From Trichoderma breve (Eukaryota; Ascomycota; Sordariomycetes; Hypocreales; Hypocreaceae), in NCBI RefSeq assembly GCF_028502605.1, contig NW_026611593.1:2907501-2971500 (forward strand): a stretch of 64,000 bases of DNA, in the 5' to 3' direction. Under the pieces are notes generated by a model that was not told where the DNA came from, ran no database searches, and was given only the letters and a program-made list of their open reading frames with translations. Of the stretch, positions 1-12,806 are shown piece after piece; positions within the stretch are counted from its first letter, which is position 1; every line of letters begins with the position of its first letter. A program made the position numbers and the translations under genes.

Positions 1-147
1 CAGGTTTCCCATGTAATAAAAAAAAGATTTCGCCCAACGTTTGGTTTAAAAAACAGGACGCCGTGTGCTCCATGCCGCACAAATTATTCAATCAGAAAAG
101 GTGTATAAGTTTTAAATGTTCGACGAAGAATGGTGATAAAAGGATGT

Positions 148-1754
148 TTAGGCCTTTACTGAGTACTCGCGCTTGAACATGTCGTCAACCTTCTCCAGGT
201 AGTAAGTGCCGGGGGCGATGGTGGAGGCATCGCCCTTGGGGGTGTAGTTCTTCTGGAGGTGAGCCTGCTTTCGGAGGTTGCACATCTAAACAAGTCGAGT
301 TAGCATACTAGTCAGAAATTAATTGGTGTTTAGTGAAATCAAAACGTACCTCATCGTAAGTCTCAGGAGGGACAGCGCGGCGGGCCTCCAGACGAGCGGG
401 AATGTCCAGAGTCTTGCCAATGGTCTCGACGCTGCCGACGATGCGGAGAGACAAGAAGGTGGCGGCGAGACCGGAGCCGTAGCTGAAGAGGCCAATTCGC
501 TTGTTCTCGAGGGCCTTGCTGTCGGTAAAGGACAGCAGACTGGCCAGTCCACCCCAAACACTGGCGCAGTACATGTTACCGCACAGAGTGGCCACCTGGA
601 TGGCGGGGTTGACGCGCTCCTGGTAGCGCTTCTTGGTGAGGGTCATGAAGGTCTTCTCGAGAGCCTTGTCGGTCAGGGACTTCTCGTAGTCCATGTCACG
701 CAGCTCAGGGGCGACCTCGGCAAAGGCAGTGGCATCAGCGTTGCCCAGGAAGTCGTGGTACAGCAGTCTGGCGTACGACTTCTGGACCAGCTTGCAGGTG
801 GGGGCGTGGAAGGCAAGGTAGTCGAAGCGGTCCAGAGGGGTCTTGGACTCGTCGACACCGTTGGTGGTGCCGTTGGCCAGCTTGGCCTCCTTCTTGCAGT
901 AGTCACGATAGGCGGCGTCGAGGGCCTTTGTGTAGCAGGTCAGGGAGAAGTGGCCGTCGACGACGGGGTACTCGCTGGTCAGGTCGGGCTTGTAGAAGTC
1001 GTAGGCGTGCTGCATGTAGCTGCCACGCAGGCCGGGCTCGACAACAATAGGAGCGTTAGGGCCAACGAGAATGGCGACGGCACCAGCGCCACCGGTGGGG
1101 CGGGCAGCACCCTTTGCGTAGAGGGCAATGTCGCCGGCGACAACAATGGCATCGCGGCCGTCCCAGGCGGAGGACTCGATCCAGTTGACGCTGTTGAGGA
1201 AGGCGTTGGTGCCGCCGTAGCAGGCGTTGATGGTGTCGACACCCTCAATGTTGGTGTTGTCGCCAAACAGCTGCATCAGGACAGACTTGACCGACTTGGA
1301 CTTGTCGAGGATGGTCTCAGTGCCAACCTCAAGGCGGCCGATCGAGTTGACGTCGACGTTGTAGTTCTTGAGCAGTCTTGAGGTGACGGTGAGGGCCATT
1401 GAGTAGATATCTGCGGCACAAGTCTCGAGTCAGTCCCAAAAGTTCAGGAGGTGAGAGGGGAGGGGAGAAAAAAAAGAGAGACACTCTCAAAACTTACCCT
1501 CACGGTCGTCGCAGAAGGCCATCTTGGTCTGACCTAGACCAATGGTGTACTTGCCAGCGGCAACGCCATCAAACTTCTCGAGTTCGACCTGGTCGACATA
1601 CTGTTTGGGAAAGCAATTGTCAGCAACTCTGTTTTTTGAGGGGGGTTGTCTGTCTCGTGAGATGTGGATGGAGGGGCAATTGGGGGAAACCAACCTGGCT
1701 GGGGAAGTAAATCTCAATGGCCTTGATGCCAATGTTCTGAGGACGAGCAGCCAT
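148..1754 (-). CDS. erg13: Hydroxymethylglutaryl-CoA synthase
   Basis: Predicted exons, in transcription order: 1754-1695, 1600-1498, 1410-350 and 285-148. All introns are GT-AG and the phases close to give 453 residues, the usual family length. The enzyme condenses acetyl-CoA with acetoacetyl-CoA to HMG-CoA, the step before HMG-CoA reductase in the mevalonate/ergosterol pathway, and is normally cytosolic. The protein begins [20 protein letters not shown], typical of eukaryotic HMGS N-termini. The catalytic Cys lies in NACYGGT (about residue 118), the Glu in RLEVGTET (about residue 86), and the His in the [11 protein letters not shown] motif. No organelle signal is visible. The ATG at 1754 is chosen because it is the first that gives the conserved N-terminus. 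Family assignment is secure; the exact splice sites are read by eye but agree with phase and length. Confidence 0.96.
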
Positions 1755-4700
1755 CTTGAAAGTGGACTGTAGAAGTGCAATTGAACTTGAACTTGGGGTA
1801 TCTGTGAGGTGAAAAGAGAGAATGGCGAGAGAAAATGAAGCTCGTGAGGGAATGAATGTCGACTTGGTGGATGTGGAACGTGGCGGCGTGCTTGTGCATT
1901 TAAATGTTTTCACCGCCCTTTGTGGCAGGCGGTCGCGCATCGCTGTAGCGCCTGAGCTGCAGCACAAACAGGGGACTTGCAGCGCTTCTGCCAGGGGTCG
2001 GCCACGGTGGGTTTAGTGGGTTTAGCTGCGTGGACTACCGCCAGAAGATGGTGGGGAGGGGCCGTCTCTGGTGTTCTGTTGGCGGCCCAGCGATGAAATT
2101 AATTGCCCGTCCCCTACGCTTGGCTTGGCCCTTGGGCAGAAAAAAAAAATGGATGGAAAAAACAATCGCGACTACGAGTACGGAGTACGGCAGAGGTTAC
2201 GAATACTTTTGCGCCTGGGCATCCAGATACGAGAGCGCAAGTACTTCTACAGACACATGAGCACACACACGCACTCGCACACTCGCACAATCTGCTCCGT
2301 TTCTGCTGCGACTTGCGAGTTATAATGGATGGATGGCTTCACATCCCTGCCTCCGATTGTTATCTCTCCACGCCTCCTTTGATCTTTATCTCTCTTTCTC
2401 TCAGCCAGCCAAAGAAATGTTTGTGGGGGGGAACGGACACAGGTACACGTACTAGATCCAATCTAACCAACGACTCTTACTCGCACCAGAGATTACACGT
2501 CTTGTTGCTACCGTGTCTCCTTTTTTTTCTCTCTTTTTTTGCTTCTTCTTCCTTCTCTCCGTTGCACCGCTCCATAATTCATTCGCATTAGCCTAACTGT
2601 TAGACCGGCTCTTGTGTCGTCAGAATCGGGGCCTTGGATGCCAGAAGCTGTTAGTCCAGTCCAGAGCCTCTGCTGTACTGTCACTGTATTCCCATCCCTC
2701 AAATGCAGAATCTCACCATCAGCACGCTGCGTTGTCAAATGCCCCACTGCATGTGGCCTTTCTTTTTTATCGCTCGTTGCCTCTAGAAATCCAATGCTTC
2801 TTCAACGGCGCCAATCCTGCGCCAGTTGGGCTCCACCGCCATCTAGAGACTACTGTACTCTTAGCCAGGTGAAATCTCACTTTCGCCCATCTAGATAGTA
2901 GCCGTACCGTACCCGGCTGTGTGTTCTGTACAGTAGATCCTACACACAAGTCATCAAAAAGCATCATACTGTGTCAACACACATATACTACTCGTACAAC
3001 GCCTTGTATTGCCAGCTGAATAGATGAATACATCCAGAGCCTTATGAGGACTCATAACGACGCATCCAATGGTGGCGAACAACGAGGCTCAAGCTGATAC
3101 CGCAAGGCTATATTCGCTGTGCTATTCCCCCCCTGCCGTCAGCCTTTACCCTCCAAGACGCATCATTGGCCGTGCTCCCTGGCCGTGCACAGCTGAATCT
3201 TCGGCCGGATTAACAGCCGATTCCTGTTTATGCATCGATTGAGTCTTTCCCGAAAGCTGCCTTCCACCGGTACTGTACACAGCTTCTCCTCCGTATGGCG
3301 ACATCTGTGCCCCGCCCCCGTATCCCAATGCTTCTGCAGTGATACTACCGCTCCCAATTCCCATGCAATTGCCTCTATTGTGCGTAGCCTTGAAACTACG
3401 CATAGTCTGTACATGCAGGGATTGTTTCAATCATCGTCATCTTGAATCATACATTGGTATCTAAGCACTGAGCTATGGAATTGCCATTACCAATGCCTAG
3501 TCTAATCAAGCAGCAACAAGGAAAAGAAGCTTGAAGCTTGGACCTACAAAGTGATGCGAGTACCTGTTTTGGTATTCTCGTCTGCCGCTCGGATTCCGGG
3601 CCGGCCCCACTTCCGGACGGCACCAGGCTCGGGCGCAGGCGAGACATGCGTTTTGTTTTAGCTGTCTGAATCAAAACAGATCATGTACCAGGTACGAAGC
3701 CGTCCATAACAAATAACAAAGGGGAAACCACCTTCATCTGGTAGCTCTACCTATGAGATAGCCGCTATGATGTATCGCATTTCATCAGATTGGCATCAGG
3801 TTCTATCGATGCTGTACCGCGCATGAGACATTGGGAGATTGAAGAGAGGTAGCCAACAAAAAAGTGCGAATACGAATACCCTTTCCCTCTGCCGCAAAAT
3901 TGTCTAAGACTAAAAACCGCAAATCAAGAAGTACGTGCCTACTTTTGGACTAGCAGCCCGCAATACGAATACGCCCCCGATTTTATTGCGGTAATTACAC
4001 CTTCACAAGTTCGCCCCCACACCGCTGTCCTCGCCCATTGGCTGGACATGCGGCAGATCTGCTTTTCGCATGGGATAATGATCCGTCCGACTCGCAATTG
4101 ATTCTGTAGACAATTTGCATATCGATAAAATCGGAAGGAAGAGCCTCCGATTTACGCTGCATCTAATACTCGCTGCATTTACGAATCCTTCTCGTTACTT
4201 TGCCGTATTAGTTGCATCAAGCCTTTTTCGTATTACAATCACATATCAAAATGTAACTTGCATTCTTTGTTATCAATCCTTTTTCTCTTTCCCATTGACA
4301 TTGAGGCTTGATTGGTACAAAGCTCAACGTGGAAACTTGGCACGTTTCGGCCCGAGTTTTGATGGCAACCACCACACGTGGGCTATCAAAACATCAGACG
4401 AAGCCACTTGCATCCCAAGCAAACTAAACCACTAGAACAAGCAAACCCAGAGTATCATTCCAGGCAGACGTCTATCAATCTGAACAAAGTCAATACAAAA
4501 TACGTCCCAGAGCCGCAATAGCAAATGTTTCAATTCGTGCAAGTTATCCTTTCTATAGGTAGGTATGGTGCGAGTCAGTAGCGACACAAGAAACAAACGA
4601 CAACAACAACAACAACAGACATCACGATTTCACCCTGTCCTCCTCTAAGGCAGTAGCCATTTACTTCACGCCAGACTGGATAAAATGGAAGCACGGCATT

Positions 4701-5016
4701 GTGCATATGCTGTCAGCTTTGATGTAACCATAAGCCGCACATGATAGTTGCCAGATGAAGAAAAGATCCAAGGTGTGTATTGCAGCAGCGGAGATTGACG
4801 GAGTTACAACTTTTCTTATCACGAGGATTTACAATGCATTGAACCCATACATCATGCATGAACCTATCAAATCGATAAACTCTTGGAGTTGATTTCGTTA
4901 GTTATTCCATGTAATGTCCAAAAATGGTGTTATTTCGCCCAAGCCAAAATCTTTGTAATCCCCGAAACGCCATGCTATGCAACCCGATGTCTGACCATCC
5001 TTCTGTCTAACCCTCT
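1755..5016. other. Intergenic region between erg13 and the BCS1-like gene
   Basis: This 3.2 kb stretch contains no ORF that looks like a conserved protein. The part next to erg13 (1755-2600) is rich in CT and A runs and is probably its promoter and leader. A short CAA-type trinucleotide run lies at about 4600-4617. The remaining short ORFs have no recognisable domain and no splice structure. A non-coding transcript cannot be excluded from sequence alone. Confidence 0.5.
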
Positions 5017-6957
5017 TCACACCCGCTCATACTCCGAATCCGATGCAGTGTTCTTCTTATCGTCCTTAGCCACCTCGAGAGTCTCCGCCTTTGCCTCGCT
5101 TCCCTTGTCGGCATCCCCCTCGCCCGTGGATTGAGGTTCCTTGGGAGCATCAGCACTCTTGGTTTCGGCACTCTCCTTCTGGTCCGAGCCTTCAGTCTTG
5201 GCTGTGCTGTCCTCACTCTCCTTCTTCTTGTCCTCCTCTGAAGCCTTCTTCTTCTTCTCCTCTTCCTCCTGCTCCTTGCGTCGCTTCTCAGCCTCTTGCA
5301 ACTCCTTCTCCTTCTTATCCTTGCGAGTCTGAATCACCCAAGCGTCCGCAGCCTCAATGGCATCCTCGGGAGACCGCTTATACTTGAGGAGCAGTCCCTG
5401 GATCTCCGCGGGGCTGAATTCAAATTCGGGGATCTTGGTAGCAAACTGTAGAGAGAGAACCTCAATGCGCTCAGAAATCTCAGCATGCTGTCTGGCCCAC
5501 CGTTGCTTGGCCTCCTCATCTGGCTCAACGCGCTTGGGTGTGCTAGTACCACTCTTGGAGCCAAGAGCCAGCTCGTTCGAAGAGATCTCGCTCTCAAATG
5601 GTGCATAGATGGCGCGGAAGATGGACTCAGTCATAGTCTTATCGGCAAGGCTGAAGGGGACAATCATGTCCACACGGCCGGGTCGGATCAGCGCCTTGTC
5701 CAACTTCTCAATGTGATTGGTAGTCATGACAAGAAGACGGCCCTCCTGTGAGGCGACTCCATCCAGAATGTTGAGAAGTCCAGAGAGTGAAAGGCGACCA
5801 CCTGATCCTGTGTTTGAACCAGAAGACGGGGTTGGTGCTGAGGGATTCGGAGCAGCAACAAGGGCAGGCGCGGCATCTGGCTCCTCTCGGGTGTGTGTCA
5901 AACCAGCGGTGTCAATGTCTTCAAGAAGTACAAGGCAGCGAGTGGGCAGGTTGCTGAAGAGAGAGGTGAGGCCCTCCTCAGTGGCATTGATGGAACTCAG
6001 GCTGACAATGTAAATCTTCATCCGGAAGTATCCAGCCAGAGCCAGACTGAGCGAGCTCTTTCCGGTACCTGGGGGGCCGTAGAGAAGGTAACCACGTCGG
6101 TAGGGGATACCACGGTTAGCATACCACCGGCGAGTAGCAGGGTTAAGGTAGTCGGCGGCATCGTCAATCAGATCCTGCTTCATCTTCTCGCTCAGGATGA
6201 CGGTGGAGAAAGGGCGGTTAGGACGAGACATGCTGCGCTGCCAGTAAGGCTCACCGCCGTAGGCAGTGCCACTAGAGCTGCGATAGATGAGAGTCTTGCG
6301 CTCATCCTTCTTGAGGTACATCTGACGGGCCTCAAAGAGAAGCTCCTTGAGAAGACGCGGGTTCCGCCCAAAGCATGAAATAGAGAGCTCCTCTCGCTCG
6401 CTGGCGCTCTGGAAGTTGATTTGCTGCTGATTTTGGTGACGTTCAAAGAACAGAGGCCATCCCTTGTACCAAAACAGATGAGATCCAAACGAGGGAGTAT
6501 AGTGCAAAGTCTGCTTTGGTCCAAGGATATCGACGCTAACTTCCTCGTCTCCATCCTCGTCGTCGCTATCGTCGTTTGAACCTCCCCAGACGTAGCTGCT
6601 GCGAGAGTATAGATCGGTATTGACCAGGAAACGACGAGAGTTTTGAGAAAACTTTTGACGTGAGATCCAGAGCATCAGCATGTTGTAGATTTCATCATCA
6701 GTGCGAACCCTAAAGGACGACATGAGGTATTCGTCGATCCATGCCCATGCTGAAGTGCTGAAATAGCTCCATACGAAATTCAGACCAAATATGGCGACAA
6801 GGAGAGGGATGTAAAAGTTGAGGTCAATACCCAGGTAGGTATGCAGGGCCGAAGTAAACATGGAGAAGCCCGGGAAGAAGTAGTTGAGGAGGGCGAACTG
6901 GGGATTGGGGACAGCCCCGTTGGGGAACTGTGCCGACATGTTGATGAAGGGATCCAT
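5017..6957 (-). CDS. BCS1-like mitochondrial AAA ATPase
   Basis: Single-exon gene of 646 residues starting MDPFINMSAQ. A membrane segment lies near residues 48-63, followed by the BCS1 N-terminal domain. The AAA module has Walker A GPPGTGKSS near residue 293, Walker B VLLEDID near 342, and downstream TTNHIEKLDKALIRPGRVD. Bcs1 proteins span the mitochondrial inner membrane; the founding member moves the folded Rieske protein for complex III assembly. This protein is longer than canonical Bcs1 (about 450 residues). It carries a roughly 40-residue Pro/Ser/Gly-rich insert just after Walker B, and a C-terminal tail from about residue 545 that is dense in Lys and Glu and probably coiled coil. Filamentous fungi have several BCS1-like paralogues, so the canonical Rieske role is not assumed. 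Family call is firm; the exact paralogue is not. Confidence 0.93.
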   Translation of the reverse strand: MDPFINMSAQFPNGAVPNPQFALLNYFFPGFSMFTSALHTYLGIDLNFYIPLLVAIFGLNFVWSYFSTSAWAWIDEYLMSSFRVRTDDEIYNMLMLWISRQKFSQNSRRFLVNTDLYSRSSYVWGGSNDDSDDEDGDEEVSVDILGPKQTLHYTPSFGSHLFWYKGWPLFFERHQNQQQINFQSASEREELSISCFGRNPRLLKELLFEARQMYLKKDERKTLIYRSSSGTAYGGEPYWQRSMSRPNRPFSTVILSEKMKQDLIDDAADYLNPATRRWYANRGIPYRRGYLLYGPPGTGKSSLSLALAGYFRMKIYIVSLSSINATEEGLTSLFSNLPTRCLVLLEDIDTAGLTHTREEPDAAPALVAAPNPSAPTPSSGSNTGSGGRLSLSGLLNILDGVASQEGRLLVMTTNHIEKLDKALIRPGRVDMIVPFSLADKTMTESIFRAIYAPFESEISSNELALGSKSGTSTPKRVEPDEEAKQRWARQHAEISERIEVLSLQFATKIPEFEFSPAEIQGLLLKYKRSPEDAIEAADAWVIQTRKDKKEKELQEAEKRRKEQEEEEKKKKASEEDKKKESEDSTAKTEGSDQKESAETKSADAPKEPQSTGEGDADKGSEAKAETLEVAKDDKKNTASDSEYERV

Positions 6958-8724
6958 GATGTGTTACACACGTCAAGCGTTATTTGTGTGAGGTTTTGTT
7001 GAGGTACTAAAGTGGCTGTGGGAACGCACGGGTTCCGACAGGCGACACTTTTGGTGTTGAGGTTTTTGTCCGTCTGATATCAGTCGCCACTCCAAGATGG
7101 GATGAAGCGTAGGCGACAAGGTTCAGACAGGGACAACTGAAAGCCGTTGATATGGGCTTCAACCAGTCCACAACAGAAGATGGGAAAGGAAGAGAAGGAT
7201 GAACTGGTTGAAAGTTTGTGTTGAAGTTGACAACTCAGACACCCTTATATAACTGTAAGACGAACCAAGAACAAAGCCTTCAAGGCTAGACACGGATGCG
7301 GCTGCGGTGCTGCTGCGGCCTAGAAGCAGTGGAGTCCGTCCGGCGAACAAAAACATGTGAATGGCTCAATAAGCCGTGTGGAGAAGGCAGATCTCGTTGG
7401 ATGACTCCCGCCGAGGTGGGACTGGCTGGCTGCCTGATCTGAAGGCCTCCATTCGGATCCGTGAGCCGCTAAGCTTAGCTGAAGCTTGCATGTGCTTTAG
7501 CTGTGCCTTTATTCTTCCCCCCTGTGAGCTCAAAGATCAGATTGAGTTGAGGTGTTGCGCAAATTGGAAATGTGTCGTGCTTTGAAAGAAATTCAAATGG
7601 AACATGGATGGACACAAAGCATTTTCCCCGCATCTCGTGCTCGTGCTTGTGCTCGTGCTTGTGCTCCCGAAGAGAAAGCCTGTTACAATGCATTGTCATG
7701 TTAGCTCACATCATCATGCAGCTCACGACGAGCAAACCGCATAATACACAAACCGTTCTCCGACCCGATCATCTGCAATTCTCAAAAAGACCCCTGCAGG
7801 ACAAAGAAAATGCACGGTCGATTGCCGACTGAGTCACAGCAGTGAAAGGAGATTTGATGAGCTGTTTGCTTCGCTGAGCCTCATTCCGGCGACTGAAAAG
7901 AGACTCAACCAGCGCTTTGTCCTCGCGGGTGCCTCGTAAGGCTTCCTGGACAGCAAATAGGCTCCATAAGCGCGAGGCCAAGTCGAGCCAAGTGCGGTGG
8001 TCAAACAGACGATGGTGAATGGTTGAAGCTGGCAAACTGGGGAGAAGCGGGAGAGCGCCTCCTTACCGTAGTGCACAGCCACTCCCGGCGTGCCAACTGT
8101 GGCTAGTGCCATGTCTCAACCACGGCCAACCCGGGAGGGCATCAAACAACGTCATTGCTTAATTTTCATCAATCGTCGCTCTAATCAAGTTGTTCGAGAA
8201 CTACAATAAGAATTTTCACCATAACGAAAGTCTTTCTGTGCGGATTATTTTGTGGCAGAAGATAATTTCACAGTTTAACAGTGTAGACGTCAAAACGCTA
8301 CAAACAGAGTACATCTACGCTAACCTTGTCCTAACATTACCAACAATTAAACACAGGATTCTAGTGGCCAGAAATCAAGTCGTGATCTTTTTTTCAGCAC
8401 ATGAGTATCATGTTGTAAACTTATTCTAAATCTAGAGCCAGAAAAGACAGTCCAGCCCAATAGTAGTACATTTAGCGTAGTGAATAATTGCTTGCATGAC
8501 TGCCTAATAGCACATCTGAGTTGACCAATCATGCGATGCAACTGTTGGTACCTCACAGGGTATAGGAGCGGGGAAGGGACTTGGTATGTACATGTAGTCC
8601 ACAGATTTTTGACGCAGACGCATCTCCTTGCTAAGACAATCACCGGTAAAATTGAAGATGAGCTTACTTTCATCAACGCTATAGCTCATCGATCTAGGGC
8701 TGAGCCCCGGACTTGAGCGCAATC
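6958..8724. other. Intergenic region, probable divergent promoters
   Basis: About 1.8 kb between divergently transcribed genes. The only ORFs are short and unrecognisable. The right part (about 8150-8700) is visibly more AT-rich and passes into the AT-richer NLR gene. A short run of 'gtgcttgtgctc'-type repeats lies at about 7640-7670. Nothing else is called. Confidence 0.5.
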
Positions 8725-11700
8725 ATGTCTAATCCGCAGAACTACACTGTTGGATGGATCTGCGCCATACACACTGAGTATGTCGCTGCCCAGGCTTTCC
8801 TTGACGATAAGCACGAAGGGCCTGATTATATATCCTCCAACGATAATAACGACTATACGCTTGGCAGGATAGGAAGGCACAATGTCGTTATCGCCGTACT
8901 TCCGAACGGCGAACATGGACTTTCATCCGCAGCGAGCGTTGCGAGAGATATGTTATACAGCTTCCCCAATGTTAGAATCGGCCTAATGGTCGGAATTGGT
9001 GGCGGTGCTCCCAGCTTAAAACATGACATTCGTCTTGGCGATGTTGTCGTGGGCGTTCCTACCAATGGAAAGGGCGGCGTCATCCAGTATAACTTTGAAA
9101 AGGCCATACAGGGCCAAGAGTTCGAAGAGACAGGATTCCTAAATCAGCCACCAACGCTGCTGCGGACTGCCGTTGGTGGCCTAATGGCACAATACGAGTC
9201 AGACGGGAATCAGATCAGAGAAGCCGTCAAGAGTGCAATAGCAAAGAAGCCGCGGCTTCGGAGAAAATATATGCGACCCGAAGTTACAACTGACAGGCTC
9301 TATTGTTCACAAATCATTCATCCCTTAAATAACGAGGCTGACTGTGGGATAATATGTGGCGACGATTTATCAAATCTTACACAACGGTCTAACCGCGACG
9401 AAACTGACGACGACGATCCAGCAATCCACTATGGGCTGATTGCTTCAGCGAGTACACTCATGAGAAATGCTTCACTTCGAGATAAATTAGCGAAGAAAGA
9501 CATTCTTTGTTTTGAAACAGAGGCTGCAGGATTAATGAACCATTTCCCATGCCTGGTTATTCGTGGCATTTGCGATTACTCAGACACACATATAAATGCA
9601 AAATGGCAGGGTTATGCAGCGATGACAGCTGCAGCATATACAAAAGATCTTCTTTATCGAATAGCTCCAAATAGAGTTAAAACTGAGAAGAAGATAAGCA
9701 ACATTTTATCCGGTACTTCTCAATTTTTTGAGTTTTATTTTGATGTAGAGTATATTAATCATGTATAGATCTTTATGGACTCGCCGAACAGCAACTGGAC
9801 ATTACAGAAAATCTCAGAGATATTGCTGAAAGTCACCGTGATATTACGGGAAAACACCAGGAAGATCTAGCGAAAGAGAAGGAGCTTGAAAAACAGCAAA
9901 AGTGTCACCAGCTATTCCGCCTTACATCTAACGATAAAGATACTACATATGAGTGGTATAAAAACCGTGTTGAAGAGATGGTTAAAGACACATGTTTATG
10001 GTTCCTTAACCACGAGCACTACCAAGAGTGGTTACAGCAAGAGTCCGGTCCTCTGCTAGTTACAGCAGACCCTGGTTGTGGAAAATCTGTGTTAGCCAAG
10101 TATCTTATTGACCATGGTTTGCCAAAATCTGCCACTATCTGTTACTTCTTTTTCAAAGATCAGGATCAGAATACCTCCCGTCAAGCGCTTTGCGCATTAC
10201 TACATCAACTTTTTTCCCAAAAGCCCGCTCTGATAGAGCATGCTATGTCCCCATTTAAATTAAATGGACAAAGTTTAATTTACTCTACGGCATTACTTTG
10301 GGAAATTTTTCAAAACGCTATTAATGATCCTGAGGCGGGACCTATTATTATAGTTCTTGATGCCTTAGATGAGTGCGCTGAACCTGAGTTTGCAGACCTG
10401 ATACGAAAAGTGGAAAGTCAGTTCTACAGCGGCTATTCAAGCAGCAGTAAAAACAACTTGAAGTATCTTCTCACATGCCGGCCATATGAGCAAATCACAT
10501 CTCGGTTCAATGGCTTGTTACAGAAATTCCCAAATATCCGTATACCAGGGGAAGAAGAATCAGAAAGCATTAGTCAGGAGGTGAATCGCGTTATTATACA
10601 TCGGATCAAGCAGCTCTCGGCGAAGAAAAAGTTTTCCGCTAAAATCAGCAAATACCTGGAGAAAAAATTACAGGAGACTACCCACCGCACTTATCTCTGG
10701 GTATATCTTGTGTTTGACTATTTGGAAGAAAATGTTTTCATTAAAAAAACTCAAAAAGAGATTGAACTAATTATTAAAACACATCCGAAGAGTATTAATG
10801 AGGCATACGAAAAGATTCTTAGCAAGTCTCAAAATGAGTATATGGTTCGGAGGGCCTTGGGTATTGTCTTGGCCGCTAGTCGACCCCTCACACTCTCAGA
10901 AATGAACATTGCTATGAGCATAAATGACACAACACAAGATAACACGACAAACACTTTTGATGATCTTGATTTAGAGGATGAAAGAGACTTCAAGTCACGT
11001 CTCAGGTCTTTGTGTGGATTATTCATCTCTATCTATCATGACAAGGTTTACTTCCTCCATCAAACTGCTCGCGAATTTCTCCTTGTGGACTTGGAATCTC
11101 CTGCAGCTATTCCATCAGGGCTACACTGGCATAACTCTATCACTAATCGACAAGCACACAACACTCTTGCGGAGCTCTGTGTGCTGTATCTGAACTTGTT
11201 TAATTCTGATGTTGGCTCGACTATGGAAGCGGATGAGACAAGTAGCTACTCCACCGATAATAGCGAGCGTCGATATTCTTTGACCGAAAATTCGGTTGAT
11301 CGCTTCGATGGAACTCAAATTACCAACAACAATGCATTTTTACTTTACTCGGCCAACAATTGGTGCACTCACTTCAGCGAAGCTGATATAGCCGATGGAG
11401 CCACTATTATACCTATGACCTTGAGAATTTATGACATTGATTTAAAGAGTTGCTCGACATGGTTTACAATTTATCAGCAGTCTAAACATCGATGTCCTAC
11501 TGGAAATTTTACAGATCTTTTAATAGCATCATACTACGGTCACCACACTATTGTCAAGCTGCTAGTCGAGAAAGGAGCTGATCTTGAGGCGGAAGATAAC
11601 AATGATCGGACGCCGCTATCATGGGCTGCTGAGAAAGGCTACGAGGCTATTGTCAAGCTGCTGGTTGAAAATGGAGCTGATATTAAGGCCAGGGATAGAT

Positions 11701-12506
11701 ACCGTCAGACACCTCTATCATGGGCTGCCGAGGAAGGCCACGAGGCTATTGTTAAGCTGCTAATTGAGAAGGGGGCTAGTTTCAAGGCCAAAGATAAGAA
11801 TGGCCTGACACCGCTATTACGGGCTACTATAAATGGTCATGAGGCTATTGTTAAGTTGCTAGTTGAAAAGGGAGCTAATATCAGGGTCAAAGATGAATAT
11901 GGCCAGACGCCGCTATTATGGGCTGCTGAGAAAGGCTACGAGGCTATTGTTAAGCTGCTGGTTGAAAAGGGAGCTAATATTGAAGCCAGGAATAAATTTG
12001 GTCAGACGTCGCTGTTGTGGGCTGTTGAGAAAGGTTATGAGGCTATTGTTAAGCTGCTGACTGAGAAGGGAGCTGATTTGGAGGCGAAGGATGATACATT
12101 TGGCCGGACGCCGCTATTACAAGCGATCAGATATGGTCGTGAGAGTATTATAAAGGTGCTGATCGAAAAAGGAGCTGACATTGAAGCGAAAGGTGGCAAA
12201 CTTGACCGTACGCCGCTACTACGGGCTGTTGCAAGTGGTCAAGAAGCCATTGTTAAGTTGTTGGTCGAAGTGGGAGCTGATATCGAGGCGAAAGATGATC
12301 AAAGTGGCCGGACGCCGCTGATACAGGCCGCTATAAATGGTTATGAAACTATTGTTAAGTTTTTGATCGAGAAAGGAGCTGATATTGAGGCGATAGATGA
12401 TGAAAATGGTTGGACATCGCTGTCGTGGGCTATTAATAAAGGTAATGAGGCTATTATTAAGCTGCTGGTTGAGACATTGAAGCGGAAGATGATGAAAGAG
12501 ATTTAA
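8725..12506 (+). CDS. NLR/STAND receptor: PNP-like, NACHT and ankyrin repeats
   Basis: Two exons, 8725-9712 and 9769-12506, with a 56-nt GT-AG intron (ATTAAT branch-like site); 1241 residues. The ATG at 8725 gives MSNPQNYTVGWICAIHTEY, the usual start of fungal PNP-type NLRs; a reading from 8713 would begin at TTG. Residues about 1-320 form the nucleoside-phosphorylase-like sensor (GIGGGAPS, FETEAAGLMN, IRGICDYSD). A short, charged, probably helical linker follows. The NACHT ATPase has Walker A ADPGCGKSVLA near residue 430 and Walker B IIIVLDALDEC near 525. About ten ankyrin repeats occupy residues 911-1230. Such proteins act in non-self recognition and programmed cell death in fungi; the effector here is likely the PNP-like domain, which in related immune proteins attacks nucleosides or nucleotides (inference). 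No stop or frame break is seen, so the gene looks intact. It is more AT-rich than its neighbours. Confidence 0.92.
11511..12476 (+). repeat. Tandem ankyrin-coding repeats, about 10 units of 99-102 bp
   Basis: Each unit encodes 33-34 residues around a core EAIVKLLVEKGAD-EAKD. The units are unusually alike at both protein and DNA level: phrases such as 'gaggctattgttaagctgct' recur almost unchanged. Variation is concentrated at a few positions: the residues just before the core (AAEKGY, ATINGH, AIRYGR, AVASGQ) and the loop (NNDR, RYRQ, KNGL, DTFGR). The last unit is truncated at the C-terminus. Confidence 0.9.
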
Positions 12507-12806
12507 GTGCTGTCGAGCTGCTTGCTACAGTCTAAATCCCGAATAGCTACATAACTTTGTTAAATTTAGGAATTAGTACCTACATGTACATAGCTTGCTA
12601 CGGCAGTGCTCTCTTGACGTTGCTATGCATGGCTCTAACGTCCTATACATTCCTTCCTCATCATCCTACTTCGGGACATTTGATTTGTGTCGCTTCTTTG
12701 TCTTGTTGCTTCCTGTTATATTCGCAACCTCACACCATTCTTTTGCTTTATAGCTCGAATATTAAATATTGAATAGAAAAGGAAAGGCAGTGAAGATGGT
12801 AAACGT

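Noticed and set aside
323..1381. 352-codon ORF on the + strand opposite erg13
   Set aside because: It is the antisense shadow of a strongly conserved enzyme and has a Gly/Val/Asp-biased composition with no domain.
2103..2591. 162-codon ORF between erg13 and the BCS1-like gene
   Set aside because: Low-complexity His/Thr and Ser/Phe stretches from repetitive promoter sequence; no domain.
7834..8112. 92-codon minus-strand ORF upstream of the PNP-NACHT-ankyrin gene
   Set aside because: No recognisable domain, no splice continuation, and it lies in a promoter region.
8713..8724. Start of the PNP-NACHT-ankyrin gene at 8713
   Set aside because: The codon at 8713 is TTG; the first ATG in frame is at 8725 and gives the family's normal N-terminus.
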